The position numbers and the translations under genes were made by a program. This document shows, piece after piece, positions 25,052 through 34,184 of a DNA stretch of 64,000 nucleotides (within the stretch, counting starts at the first letter, position 1; each line of letters starts with the position of its first letter). Source of the stretch: Oleispira sp963933055 (GTDB lineage Bacteria > Pseudomonadota > Gammaproteobacteria > Pseudomonadales > Oceanobacteraceae); NCBI GenBank assembly GCA_963933055.1, contig CAWVSY010000003.1:30915-94914 (forward strand), in the 5' to 3' direction. Below the pieces are notes generated by a model. It was not told the DNA's origin. It was given only the letters and a program-made list of their open reading frames with translations, and made no database searches.

Positions 25052-25077
25052 AAAAAATAACAGATCAGAATAAAATT

Positions 25078-25099
25078 AAAGGTTATAATATTACACTTT
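25078..25099. promoter_or_regulatory. Zur operator
   Basis: GGTTATAATATTACAC with flanking AAA and TTT matches the gammaproteobacterial Zur box core GTTATAnTATAAC. It is centred in the 72-base divergent gap between zur and znuA, so one site can control both units. Confidence 0.8.
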
Positions 25100-25123
25100 G
25101 ACCCATACTGTTTATACAAATTT

Positions 25124-25981
25124 ATGAAAAAACTATTTCCTGTACAATTTCCTGCCTTTCTAATGATCACTGCTTTATTGGTCGTCAGCCTGTATACCAG
25201 CGCAGCAGATGCCCGCATTTTAGTATCGAATAAGCCACTCGCCTTAATTGCTGCCGCAACTTACCCGACAGAACAAATCGACATTCTTGTACCCGATGGC
25301 ATGTCGCCACACGATTACAGCCTGCGCCCATCCGATATCGATAAGATTCGCCAAGCAGACAAAGTTTTATGGGCGGGCGATCATATGGAACCGTATCTCG
25401 CCAAATTTGCCAAACAAGCGCCGAATAAAAGCTTGTGGTTAGACGCAACTCACTTGATGGAAGATATGGGTTTGTACGGCAGTGATCCTCACGTTTGGCT
25501 ATCGCCAGAGCTGGCCATTGAGATTAGTAAGCGCATTGCCGAGTGGCATCCGGTTGATAAAGAGCAAGCCAAAAAAGATCATCAAATTTTTGCGAGCCAG
25601 CTCACGCAGCTGGTCGCCGACAGTAAAACGACCTTAGCGCCGCTTAAAACATCCGGCTTCTTTGTTTTTCACCAAGCGTATGATTATTGGTTTCAAGCCA
25701 TTGATATTAAACAGCTCGGTGCATTCACAGTCTCTCCTGAGCGTAAACCCGGTGCTCGTCATGTGCAGAAAATGCGTACTCAGTTGCAAAATAATGAAGT
25801 GACTTGCGTTCTGTCAGAGCCTCAATTTAGTCCTGCGTTAATCAATACTGTTATAAACGGCTTACCGATTAAGCAAGGTGAGTTAGACCCCTTAGCTGGC
25901 TCTAGCACCCTGCATAAAACAGCCTATGTTGATTGGTTAAGCGATATGACGGCAACCTTGGCAAAATGCTTGATGAATTAA
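25124..25981 (+). CDS. znuA: Periplasmic zinc-binding protein of the Znu system
   Basis: Zinc receptor of 285 residues that feeds ZnuB. It has a signal peptide ending near SAADA and the three zinc histidines in SPHDYSLRPS (His63), DPHVWLS (His123) and FVFHQAYDYW (His183). The flexible His/Asp-rich loop common in ZnuA is missing: only a few residues separate LMEDMG and DPHVW. Divergent from zur, sharing a Zur box. It is followed by egtB after 45 bases. Confidence 0.94.
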   Translation: MKKLFPVQFPAFLMITALLVVSLYTSAADARILVSNKPLALIAAATYPTEQIDILVPDGMSPHDYSLRPSDIDKIRQADKVLWAGDHMEPYLAKFAKQAPNKSLWLDATHLMEDMGLYGSDPHVWLSPELAIEISKRIAEWHPVDKEQAKKDHQIFASQLTQLVADSKTTLAPLKTSGFFVFHQAYDYWFQAIDIKQLGAFTVSPERKPGARHVQKMRTQLQNNEVTCVLSEPQFSPALINTVINGLPIKQGELDPLAGSSTLHKTAYVDWLSDMTATLAKCLMN

Positions 25982-26026
25982 TTTTTCCCGCGCATAGTAG
26001 ACAAAAGCACAAAAAAGGATGGCTTT

Positions 26027-27394
26027 GTGACGTCTACAGTAGAAAGCGTTTTGCAATCGCTCCGGCAGGAACATGGTAATAAGCAGCACGAGGGTACTCA
26101 CGAGATTGTGCATAATAGCGAATCTCTGCGCCAGTATTATCAGCGTATTCGGCAGCAATCACTCAAGCTTTGCAATGATCTTGAGATTGAAGATTTTGAG
26201 TTACAGGCCGATGCTTTTGTTAGCCCAACAAAGTGGCATTTGGCCCATACCAGTTGGTTTTTCGAAACCTTTATTCTAAAAAATATCCCCGACTATCAAG
26301 TCTTTCATCCGCAATTCGAATATCTGTTTAACTCTTATTACAATACCGTTGGCAAACAATACCCTAGAGATAAGCGCGGATTAATGTCGCGCCCGACAGT
26401 GCAAGAAGTGAAAGCGTATCGTCAGTATGTTGATCATAAATTATTGGCGCTTATCGATTCAGAAGTCGATGTAAGTAAAACGCACATTGATTTGGTGATT
26501 TTAGGGTTAAATCACGAGCAACAACATCAAGAGTTAATGCTTACCGATCTTAAATATAATTTATCGTTTAACCCGCTTTATCCTATCTATGCAAAAGCAA
26601 AATTCCCTAAAGACCAAGCGCCAGACAGTGAGCAAAGTAATGCTATTACGCCCTTAAAATTTATTGAATTTGGCGGTGGCATTTATAACTTTGGTAAGAA
26701 GGGTGATGGCTTCAGTTTTGATAATGAAATACCAAGGCATCAAGCTCTTATCAATGATTTTCGCTTAGCCAACCGCTTGGTAACGAATGCAGAGTTTTGC
26801 CAGTTTATAGATGATGGCGGTTATCAAGATCCACAATATTGGTTAGCAGATGGCTGGGCTTGGGTACAAAACAATAATATTGAAGGGCCACTTTATTGGC
26901 AGCTAGAAAGTGAAGATGCAAAACAACCACAACGTTATGAGTTTCGTTTGACTGGCTATGGGCAGCTACATCCTGAGCAGCCTGTTACTCATGTGAGTTT
27001 TTATGAAGCCGATGCTTATGCGCGCTGGGCAGGAAAACGTTTGCCTTCAGAGTATGAATGGGAGGTCGCGAGTAAAAAACGAAACATTGAAGGGACGTTT
27101 GTTGAGTCACAAAGTTTTCATCCGTTGGTGGTTAAATCTTCTGATGAGGGTATGCAGCAGTTGTTTGGTGATTGCTGGCAGTGGACCCAAAGTTCTTATG
27201 CGCCTTACCCTGGCTTTAAAACACCTGCAGGTGCCGTGGGTGAATACAACGGCAAGTTTATGTGCAATCAAATGGTTTTACGGGGTGGCTCTTGTGCGAC
27301 GCCAAAAGATCATTTACGTCTAACGTATAGAAACTTTTTTTACCCTCAAGATCGTTGGCAGTTTACCGGTATTCGTTTAGCCGAAGATGTTTAA
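26027..27394 (+). CDS. egtB: Ergothioneine synthase, iron-dependent EgtB
   Basis: Non-haem iron enzyme that joins trimethylhistidine (hercynine) to a thiol donor by oxidative C-S bond formation. The 455 residues contain an N-terminal DinB-like domain with the iron histidines in HLAHTSWFFE (near 71-80) and NHEQQHQE (near 166-173), then a formylglycine-enzyme-like domain with NFGKKGD, AGKRLPSEYEWE and a final GGSCATP...TGIRL. The start is GTG 26027 with AAGGA 8 bases upstream. It forms a pair with egtD, 29 bases downstream. No egtA, egtC or egtE is nearby, so gamma-glutamylcysteine versus cysteine use is undecided. Confidence 0.94.
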   Translation: MTSTVESVLQSLRQEHGNKQHEGTHEIVHNSESLRQYYQRIRQQSLKLCNDLEIEDFELQADAFVSPTKWHLAHTSWFFETFILKNIPDYQVFHPQFEYLFNSYYNTVGKQYPRDKRGLMSRPTVQEVKAYRQYVDHKLLALIDSEVDVSKTHIDLVILGLNHEQQHQELMLTDLKYNLSFNPLYPIYAKAKFPKDQAPDSEQSNAITPLKFIEFGGGIYNFGKKGDGFSFDNEIPRHQALINDFRLANRLVTNAEFCQFIDDGGYQDPQYWLADGWAWVQNNNIEGPLYWQLESEDAKQPQRYEFRLTGYGQLHPEQPVTHVSFYEADAYARWAGKRLPSEYEWEVASKKRNIEGTFVESQSFHPLVVKSSDEGMQQLFGDCWQWTQSSYAPYPGFKTPAGAVGEYNGKFMCNQMVLRGGSCATPKDHLRLTYRNFFYPQDRWQFTGIRLAEDV

Positions 27395-27423
27395 TTTGAG
27401 ATTGACCGCAGAGACTCGAAAAT

Positions 27424-28443
27424 ATGAATTTTAATCAGCAATCGTTTATTAAAAAATCTTCGCGTAAGGGTTTACGTTTTTTCGACAATCAGCCTGTTGC
27501 TGAAGATATTTTGTCAGAGGTAATTGCGGGGTTGAGTCAGCCGCAAAAGGTTCTGCCTGCTAAATATTTTTATGATGAGCAAGGTTCGCGATTATTCGAG
27601 GCTATTACGCAGTTGCCTGAATATTATCCTACGCGCATTGAAATTGATTTATTACGCCAGCATAAGGAGAGTATTGCGAAGTTAGTGAAAGATGATGTTT
27701 GGCTTTTAGAATATGGCAGTGGTGCGAGTCTAAAGATTCGTTTTTTGCTGCAAGCAATTCGGCCAAACTGTTATGTGCCGATGGATATTTCTAAAGATTT
27801 TTTATTAGCGTCGGCTGAAAGTTTGATGGAAGATTATCCTTGGCTCGATGTTTATGCGGCGTGTGTTGATTATTCTCAGCCAGTTCGCTTACCTGCGGAT
27901 ATGATTACCAGTGCACAAAAATTAGGATTTTTTCCAGGTTCTAGCATCGGTAATTTTGCTCCGCATGAGGCACAAATATTTTTGCAAGGTGTGCGTAATA
28001 CTCTTGGTAAAGATGGCGCGATGTTAATTGGTGTTGATCTGCAAAAGGATAAGCACATTTTAGAAGCGGCTTACAACGATTGCCAAAATGTAACAGCGGC
28101 GTTTAATTTTAATATTTTGCATCATATCAATCGTATTTTAGGTACGCAGTTTAATGTAAATTATTTTGAGCATAAGGCGATTTATAGCGAAAATAAAAGT
28201 CGTATCGAGATGCATTTGGTAAGTACGATGGATCAAATTGTTAATATTTCTGATTCTAGTATTAATGGTGGCGAATCAAAAAATATTATTTTTAAAGCAG
28301 GCGAAACGATTCATACCGAGAATTCTTATAAATATTCTAAGCAGGGGTTTACCGATTTAGTTGAAGGTGCTGGCTTTGAAGTTCGTGAATGTTGGTCAGA
28401 TAATAAAGAATATTTTGCGATGTTTTATTTGCACTGCTGTTAA
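27424..28443 (+). CDS. egtD: L-histidine N-alpha-methyltransferase
   Basis: SAM-dependent enzyme that trimethylates histidine to hercynine, the first step of ergothioneine synthesis. The 339 residues show the EgtD start region KYFYDEQGSRLFEAITQLPE, the SAM motif LEYGSGASLKI, MDISKDFL and FFPGSSIGNF, all characteristic. Normal length. It is cotranscribed with egtB, so substrate and next enzyme are made together. Confidence 0.95.
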   Translation: MNFNQQSFIKKSSRKGLRFFDNQPVAEDILSEVIAGLSQPQKVLPAKYFYDEQGSRLFEAITQLPEYYPTRIEIDLLRQHKESIAKLVKDDVWLLEYGSGASLKIRFLLQAIRPNCYVPMDISKDFLLASAESLMEDYPWLDVYAACVDYSQPVRLPADMITSAQKLGFFPGSSIGNFAPHEAQIFLQGVRNTLGKDGAMLIGVDLQKDKHILEAAYNDCQNVTAAFNFNILHHINRILGTQFNVNYFEHKAIYSENKSRIEMHLVSTMDQIVNISDSSINGGESKNIIFKAGETIHTENSYKYSKQGFTDLVEGAGFEVRECWSDNKEYFAMFYLHCC

Positions 28444-28504
28444 ACCTAAATAATCAACGCCACAATTCGATGATTTCTCACGCGCTGTATTAGGTAGGTA
28501 TTTG

Positions 28505-28618
28505 GCCATTGCGCGATCGGTTTTGGGTGTGACGTTTAAGGCCTTCTGAGGGATGGATCCCGAAGAGAGTCTATAGGGACATATTCACGACGTGCCGTAA
28601 AACGGCATACCCAATGGC
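28505..28618. repeat. Candidate dispersed intergenic repeat
   Basis: The 241-base gap between egtD and thrB contains GCCATTG (28505-28511) and its inverse CAATGGC (28612-28618) around a segment with GAGGGATGGATCC, a TATAGGGACATATTCACGACG stretch shortened here to ATAGGGACATATTCACGA, and a hairpin TGCCGT-AAA-ACGGCA (28593-28607). The wording resembles repeats that I recall between genes in related marine bacteria. No gene is visible. Confidence 0.35.
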
Positions 28619-28684
28619 GATCTTTAGCTCAATGGCAATGTAAAACTAAGCACATCGGCGTTTTTAAATTAGTCCTTCAAAAAA

Positions 28685-29716
28685 CTAATACTGAGTCTCG
28701 CGATGTCGAACCAGTTTCAAGAAATATTCCATCGGATCTTTCTCGGTCGTAACCAAGGCCGCCATTGGATCTTTGGCAATGGCTGCTGCCTGATGCTGCT
28801 GCGTCATAAGACGGCTCAACCAAAAACGTAGCGCAGCCGCGCGCAAACACATGCCCCAAGACTGTTGCTCTAATTCGGTTAATGCTCGCACCGACTGATA
28901 ACCCTCCATCAACGCAGGCAAGCTGCCTTCAATCCAAGTACCGTTATTATTCGCACACCAATCATTAGCCACAATCGCCAAATCAAATAACCAAGCATCT
29001 TGGCAAGCATTATAAATATCTAAAATTGCGCCCAGTTTATCGCCGTTGTTATCAGCACTTTTAGATTCATCGATTTCAAACAACGCATTATCATGAAATA
29101 AATCACCATGAATCAAACCACGCGGCAGCGTAAACCAAAGCTCCGTATGCGACTCCTGAAATTCAATCTCATCCACCAGCACCGCTTGTTGCTCATCCGT
29201 CAATAGCGCATCGCCCGAAGAGCTCACAGCCAAACTTGCTTGAATAAGCTCGCGACCTACTTCCGGCCACCAGCGTAAACCACGATTATTTTCCTCAAGT
29301 TCCAGACCTTCACCCGCTAGATGGAAGCGCGCCAAAGCAGCCCCAATTTGCTCACAATGATTAGGGAATATCTTTGCAGGATGAGAACCCGGTAAACACG
29401 GACAAAGAATCGCCGGTTTATCTTTCAGAATATGCAGATACTTATCTTGCTTATCAGCAAGCGGCCCAGGAACAGGCACACCTTGCTCAGCCAGATGACG
29501 GCCAATATTAATAAACCCCTCAACCTCTGCTGCATCATGATGCTCAAAAATCGTTAATACATACTTATTGGAAACCGCACCCGCTAAGGTTTCTACAAAA
29601 AAATTCGTATTTTCAACCCCAGCACTGATTCCCTGATGACTTTTATAATCACCCAAAGAAAATTGGCCAAGATAAGTGGCGACTTCACTCGCAGAAAGAT
29701 GTGTATAAACAGACAT
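28685..29716 (-). CDS. thrB: Homoserine kinase (ThrB2, choline-kinase fold)
   Basis: Phosphorylates homoserine on the way to threonine. The 343 residues belong to the choline/aminoglycoside kinase fold used by Pseudomonas-type homoserine kinases: start SVYTHLSASEV, SAGVENTNFFV (nucleotide loop), the Brenner motif LIHGDLFHDN and ILDIYNA. Length and start fit the family. It is placed beside DUF2782 and polA, as in Pseudomonas. Confidence 0.93.
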   Translation of the reverse strand: MSVYTHLSASEVATYLGQFSLGDYKSHQGISAGVENTNFFVETLAGAVSNKYVLTIFEHHDAAEVEGFINIGRHLAEQGVPVPGPLADKQDKYLHILKDKPAILCPCLPGSHPAKIFPNHCEQIGAALARFHLAGEGLELEENNRGLRWWPEVGRELIQASLAVSSSGDALLTDEQQAVLVDEIEFQESHTELWFTLPRGLIHGDLFHDNALFEIDESKSADNNGDKLGAILDIYNACQDAWLFDLAIVANDWCANNNGTWIEGSLPALMEGYQSVRALTELEQQSWGMCLRAAALRFWLSRLMTQQHQAAAIAKDPMAALVTTEKDPMEYFLKLVRHRETQY

Positions 29717-29764
29717 TAAATTTAGACTTTATAAATCGGTGAACGCAGTGGGCAAGATAAGCAG

Positions 29765-29773
29765 TTATCCACA
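29765..29773 (+). other. Isolated DnaA box
   Basis: A perfect TTATCCACA lies 49 bases upstream of thrB in a short gap. Another copy at 24627-24635 lies inside zur. Neither is clustered, so neither marks an origin; DnaA control of thrB is possible but unsupported. Confidence 0.4.
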
Positions 29774-29819
29774 CAATGCTAAAAGAAGGATTCAAATACA
29801 GGTTCATTCAACGCGATGA

Positions 29820-30107
29820 CTACCAGCGAAAAATAACCCAGCTTGGTACAGAGACATCAGGCGCATCGGATTGAATATACTGGCCATCTTCAGCGCCTTG
29901 CACGTCAGAAGGTTTTAAGTAATAAGGCTTACCATATTTTGGTACAACCTTAATTTCAACAATTTCACCGCCACGGCGATACTCATAAAAGGTTTTGTCG
30001 GCTTCATTGCGAATAACAACTTCTTCACCCGTTGGATCAACGGCATGAACAGAAGTACTAATCAGTGCAAAAGCACAGGTGAAAGTCACAAGTAGGGTGC
30101 GCATCAT
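29820..30107 (-). CDS. DUF2782 family periplasmic protein
   Basis: A 95-residue exported protein with a signal peptide ending STSVHA, followed by the conserved EVVIRNEADKTFYEYRRGG and VPKYGKPYYLKP core. The family, function unknown, is typically found between homoserine kinase and polA in gammaproteobacteria, as here. Two adjacent ATG codons are possible starts. Divergent from polA. Confidence 0.88.
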   Translation of the reverse strand: MMRTLLVTFTCAFALISTSVHAVDPTGEEVVIRNEADKTFYEYRRGGEIVEIKVVPKYGKPYYLKPSDVQGAEDGQYIQSDAPDVSVPSWVIFRW

Positions 30108-30233
30108 GATAAGCTATGCCTCATTCAAATATTAAAAATCATCTCTACTCTCATTGTACCCTTTTTACACCTCAGTGCACCGAGTAACGTATTTAGAACA
30201 GACTAGAACAGAGAAATTGCTACGGATAATTTT

Positions 30234-33002
30234 ATGTCAGAATCTGCATCAGCACCCACTATTTTAGTAGATGGCTCCTCCTACTTATTTCGTGCTTATC
30301 ACGCCATGCCCCCCCTGACCAACTCGGATGGACACCCTACAGGGGCTATTCGTGGCGTAATCAACATGATGCGGAAGCTGCAAAAAGACTACCCAGAATC
30401 ACAAATCATCGTGATTTTTGATGCCAAAGGTAAAACCTTCCGCAACGACATGTACCCAGAATACAAAGCCAATCGTCCATCAATGCCCGACGAATTACGT
30501 GTTCAAATACAACCCATTCACGACATCATTAAAGCCATGGGCTTGCCGCTATTAGTGATAGACGGCGTAGAAGCCGACGACGTGATTGGTACTCTGGCGG
30601 CACAAGCCACAGAAGCCAAACGCGATGTCATTATCTCTACAGGCGATAAAGACATGGCCCAATTGGTTAATGAACATATCAGCCTAATTAATACCATGAC
30701 AGAAACCTTCATGGATGTTGATGGCGTCGTAGAAAAATTCGGTGTTCGCCCTGACCAAATTATCGACTACCTATCCTTGATGGGAGATAAAGTTGATAAC
30801 ATTCCAGGCGTTGAAAAATGCGGCCCTAAAACCGCTGTTAAATGGTTAGCCGCATACGAAACCATGCAAGGTGTGATCGACAATGCCGATTCAGTAAAAG
30901 GCAAAATCGGTGAAAACCTGCGTGCCGCTCTAGACTTCTTGCCTCTTTCTTACGAACTCGCGACCATTAAATGCGACGTAGAACTAGAACAAGATATTGC
31001 GGATATCGAAACTCAGCCCGCCAATAAAGAAGCGCTTTTAGAATCTTTTACAGAATTTGAATTTAAAGGCTGGGTTGCGGAACTGGGTGGCAAGTTAGAC
31101 GCAAAAGTCACAGACTCCAAATCGACTAAAGATGTTACTAACGAGGCAATAGTAGCACCCGCTGAAGTAACCGAAACCGATTACCAGATCATTTTCGAGC
31201 AAGCTCAGTTAGATGAGTGGTTTGAAAAGCTAAGCAAGGCTGAACTCTTCGCCTTCGATACCGAAACAACGTCACTGAATTATATGGAAGCTGAAATTGT
31301 TGGTTTCTCTTTCGCCATCGAAGCAGGCAAAGCGGCTTATGTTCCATTAGCGCATATTGGCCCCGATACTCAACTAGAAGACGCACCAACGCAACTAAAC
31401 CGCGATGCCGTTTTAGCTCAGTTTAAGCCGCTATTAGAAAGCACAACGAACAAGAAAGTTGGTCAGCATTTAAAATACGACGCTCATGTTTTAGCCAACT
31501 ACGGCATCGAACTGAAAGGTATTCAATTCGATACCATGCTTGAATCTTACGTCCTCAATTCCGTTGCTAGCCGTCACGATATGGACAGCCTAGCCTCGTA
31601 TTATTTAGGCACCAAAACCACCAAGTTTGAAGACGTTGCGGGTAAAGGCGCCAAGCAAATCACTTTCGATAAGGTCGAAATTGCCATCGCCGGACCTTAT
31701 GCTGCGGAAGATGCTGACATCACCTTACGCTTGCACCAAACACTTTGGGCGCAGCTGAATGACAGTGATAAGACCGATCTAAAAAGCGTTTTTGAAGACA
31801 TCGAATTACCGCTGGTAGAAGTATTAACCAAAATCGAAGCCAATGGTGCTTTGATCGACCCTGATATTTTACACGAACAAAGCGGCCAGCTAACGGCGCG
31901 TTTAGCGGAGTTAGAACAACAAGCTCACGACGTCGCAGGGCAAGTATTCAATCTAGGTTCGCCGAAGCAACTGGCTGAAATCCTGTTTGAAAAACTCGAA
32001 CTGCCCATCGTGAAAAAGACTCCAAAAGGTGCGCCTTCTACAGCGGAAGAAGTGCTGGTTCAACTAGCAGAAGAGTATGAACTGCCCAGACTGATTTTAG
32101 AAAATCGCAGCTTAAGTAAACTAAAATCGACCTATACCGACAAGTTGCCGCTAATGGTTTGCCAACGAACGGGCCGCCTTCATACCTCGTACCATCAAGC
32201 AACTGCGGTAACAGGGCGCTTATCTTCAACCGAGCCTAATTTGCAGAACATCCCGGTGAAAAGTGAAGAAGGGCGTCGTATTCGAGATGCCTTTATCGCA
32301 CCAGAGGGCTATACCATGGTCGCGGCCGATTATAGCCAAATTGAATTACGTATCATGGCGCATCTATCCAATGATGAAGGCTTATTAACCGCATTCGCCA
32401 ATGGCATTGATGTTCATACAGCAACCGCAGCAGAAGTTTTTGACGTGACGATCGAAAACGTTGAACCCAACATGCGCCGCAGCGCCAAGGCGATTAACTT
32501 CGGCTTAATCTATGGCATGTCAGCTTTTGGTCTAGCCAAGCAGATAGGGGTTGGTCGTAATCAAGCACAAGAATACGTTGATCTGTATTTTGAACGCTAT
32601 CCAGGAGTGAAGTCTTACATGGACAATACTCGTGCGGATGCTGCTGATGCAGGGTATGTTGAAACGATCTTTGGTCGTCGCCTATATCTTCCTGACATCA
32701 AGGCCAAAAACGGCCAGCGCCGTCAACATGCCGAGCGTACAGCGATTAACGCACCAATGCAGGGGACTGCTGCCGATATCATTAAGAAAGCGATGATCAA
32801 GGTCGCTGAGTGGCTGGCGACCGAAGAATTTGATGCGCAAATGATCATGCAAGTACACGATGAATTGGTATTAGAAGTTAAAACCGAACAGCTAGAAGCA
32901 TTCTCAGCCAAGCTAAAAGAAATTATGGAACATGCTGCTGAGTTATCCGTACCGTTAATTGTAGAGGTCGGCTCAGGTAAAAACTGGGGTGAAGCCCACT
33001 AG
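30234..33002 (+). CDS. polA: DNA polymerase I
   Basis: Repair and Okazaki-fragment polymerase, 922 residues. The N-terminal 5'-3' exonuclease (1-290) begins ILVDGSSYLFRAYHA; the 3'-5' proofreading domain keeps FDTETTSLN (Asp342, Glu344); the polymerase domain has DYSQIELRIMAHLS near 699, RRSAKAINFGLIYGMS, and QVHDELVLEV near the end. All three activities look intact. Transcribed alone, with a small RNA gene immediately downstream. Confidence 0.98.
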   Translation: MSESASAPTILVDGSSYLFRAYHAMPPLTNSDGHPTGAIRGVINMMRKLQKDYPESQIIVIFDAKGKTFRNDMYPEYKANRPSMPDELRVQIQPIHDIIKAMGLPLLVIDGVEADDVIGTLAAQATEAKRDVIISTGDKDMAQLVNEHISLINTMTETFMDVDGVVEKFGVRPDQIIDYLSLMGDKVDNIPGVEKCGPKTAVKWLAAYETMQGVIDNADSVKGKIGENLRAALDFLPLSYELATIKCDVELEQDIADIETQPANKEALLESFTEFEFKGWVAELGGKLDAKVTDSKSTKDVTNEAIVAPAEVTETDYQIIFEQAQLDEWFEKLSKAELFAFDTETTSLNYMEAEIVGFSFAIEAGKAAYVPLAHIGPDTQLEDAPTQLNRDAVLAQFKPLLESTTNKKVGQHLKYDAHVLANYGIELKGIQFDTMLESYVLNSVASRHDMDSLASYYLGTKTTKFEDVAGKGAKQITFDKVEIAIAGPYAAEDADITLRLHQTLWAQLNDSDKTDLKSVFEDIELPLVEVLTKIEANGALIDPDILHEQSGQLTARLAELEQQAHDVAGQVFNLGSPKQLAEILFEKLELPIVKKTPKGAPSTAEEVLVQLAEEYELPRLILENRSLSKLKSTYTDKLPLMVCQRTGRLHTSYHQATAVTGRLSSTEPNLQNIPVKSEEGRRIRDAFIAPEGYTMVAADYSQIELRIMAHLSNDEGLLTAFANGIDVHTATAAEVFDVTIENVEPNMRRSAKAINFGLIYGMSAFGLAKQIGVGRNQAQEYVDLYFERYPGVKSYMDNTRADAADAGYVETIFGRRLYLPDIKAKNGQRRQHAERTAINAPMQGTAADIIKKAMIKVAEWLATEEFDAQMIMQVHDELVLEVKTEQLEAFSAKLKEIMEHAAELSVPLIVEVGSGKNWGEAH

Positions 33003-33063
33003 AAGAAAGGCATGAAACCTAATGGTTATATAGAACGCTTGTTTTAATAATTAACTAGCATGG

Positions 33064-33080
33064 CGCATTTTTAAAATGCG
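33064..33080. promoter_or_regulatory. Perfect dyad between polA and the small RNA gene
   Basis: CGCATTTT-T-AAAATGCG is a perfect 8-bp palindrome 62 bases after polA. It lacks a clean T tract, so it is either a weak polA terminator or an operator for the small RNA promoter that must lie just downstream; TATAGT at 33083-33088 is a possible -10. Confidence 0.5.
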
Positions 33081-33094
33081 TCTATAGTTATTTT

Positions 33095-33243
33095 ATGCAA
33101 GCAGAGAGTGTGCTTCCAATACCTTCATTAGGTCTAACGTTGCTTCTAATTTTAGCAGCAACGTTGCTCTTTCTTCGGTGATTCCCCAAAGATCCGAAGC
33201 CTAGCCCGGTTGATTCCCCCAATTATCAATCGGGCTCTTTTTT
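33095..33243 (+). ncRNA. Candidate small RNA between polA and engB (Spot 42/ErsA position)
   Basis: The 352-base gap between polA and engB holds three stem-loops followed by a T run and no open frame. Stem 1: AACGTTGCT (33136-33144) with AGCAACGTT (33157-33165). Stem 2: CTTCGG (33173-33178) with CCGAAG (33194-33199). Stem 3 is the terminator at 33203-33243. Loops 2 and 3 both carry TGATTCCCC, a C-rich motif able to pair with ribosome sites. Spot 42 in enterobacteria and ErsA in Pseudomonas are small RNAs in this same gap. The 5' end is estimated; homology is inferred from position. Confidence 0.65.
33203..33243 (+). terminator. Intrinsic terminator of the candidate small RNA
   Basis: AGCCCGGTTGAT (33203-33214) pairs with ATCAATCGGGCT (33225-33236) with one G-T wobble; the loop is TCCCCCAATT and the tail is C followed by six T. 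Confidence 0.88.
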
Positions 33244-33286
33244 ACCTGTAAGAAAGTCCTTCTGCGACTTAACCCAAACAGTAAGC

Positions 33287-33330
33287 AAAAAAAAGCCCTT
33301 ACGGCTTAAAGCAGTAAAGGCTATTTTTTT
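33287..33330 (-). terminator. Intrinsic terminator after engB
   Basis: AGCCCTTACGGC and GCAGTAAAGGCT form a 12-bp stem with two mismatches; a run of eight A at 33287-33294 gives the T tract on the engB strand. A T run on the other side lets it work in both directions. Confidence 0.75.
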
Positions 33331-33354
33331 ATAATCTAAGCTATTTATAAATTA

Positions 33355-34050
33355 TCACTGCTCAGCAGGAGGCTCATTACCTTCGATGAATGGAGCAGGA
33401 GCATCCGCGCCTTCAACATCGTCTTCATGAAACTCCGTATTGTCCATAAACCACGTCGTCAGATGCTTGCGTAATTCTTTTACGCCATCGCCTTTCAACG
33501 ATGAGAACATCTGAACCGTTGCCAGTTCGCCCATATTGGCAACCGCTTTACGTACTTGCAGCATGGTTGCAGACGCAGGCCCACGCTTAAGCTTGTCGGC
33601 TTTGGTTAATAGAATATGCAATGGCATATTCGATTCGTGCGCCCAATCGACCATGGTTTGGTCAAATTCAGTCATTGGATGACGAATATCCATGACTAAA
33701 ACCAAGCCGCGTAGACAATCTCGCTTATCTAAATAAGCGCCTAATTGCTTTTGCCACTCAATTTTGATCGCTTTTGGTACTTTTGCGAAGCCATAACCCG
33801 GCAAATCGACGAGGCGATAAGGCGTATCATCTACTTGGAAAAAGTTAATTAACTGCGTTCGACCCGGCGTTTTACTGGTTCGAGCAAGCTTAGTTTGTTC
33901 GGTTAAGGCGTTAAGCGCACTCGACTTACCAGCGTTGGAGCGGCCTGCAAAGGCGATCTCTACACCGTCCCATTGAGGGCACTGAGTGAACTTTGCGGCG
34001 CTTTGCATGAACCGAGTCTTGGTATAAATCAATGTTTGTGCATTTAACAT
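33355..34050 (-). CDS. engB: Ribosome biogenesis GTPase EngB (YsxC/YihA)
   Basis: Essential GTPase for 50S subunit assembly, 231 residues. P-loop GRSNAGKSS at 36-44, switch region KTPGRTQLINF, G3 DLPGYG at 82-87, and G4 TKAD with downstream SSLKG are all present. An acidic, proline-containing tail (about 205-231) extends beyond the usual C-terminus. Divergent from the cytochrome c5 gene. Confidence 0.96.
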   Translation of the reverse strand: MLNAQTLIYTKTRFMQSAAKFTQCPQWDGVEIAFAGRSNAGKSSALNALTEQTKLARTSKTPGRTQLINFFQVDDTPYRLVDLPGYGFAKVPKAIKIEWQKQLGAYLDKRDCLRGLVLVMDIRHPMTEFDQTMVDWAHESNMPLHILLTKADKLKRGPASATMLQVRKAVANMGELATVQMFSSLKGDGVKELRKHLTTWFMDNTEFHEDDVEGADAPAPFIEGNEPPAEQ

Positions 34051-34184
34051 AAGGTAAACGTAATGACCGTTAGGAAATTAATGGTATATAATTATCGGCT
34101 TTTGTAATCCGACGATCAATTGTATCATAGTCGGAAGATTCAAAGCCGTGCATTTTAATTTAGCTCCCAAAGAGGAAACTCAAT

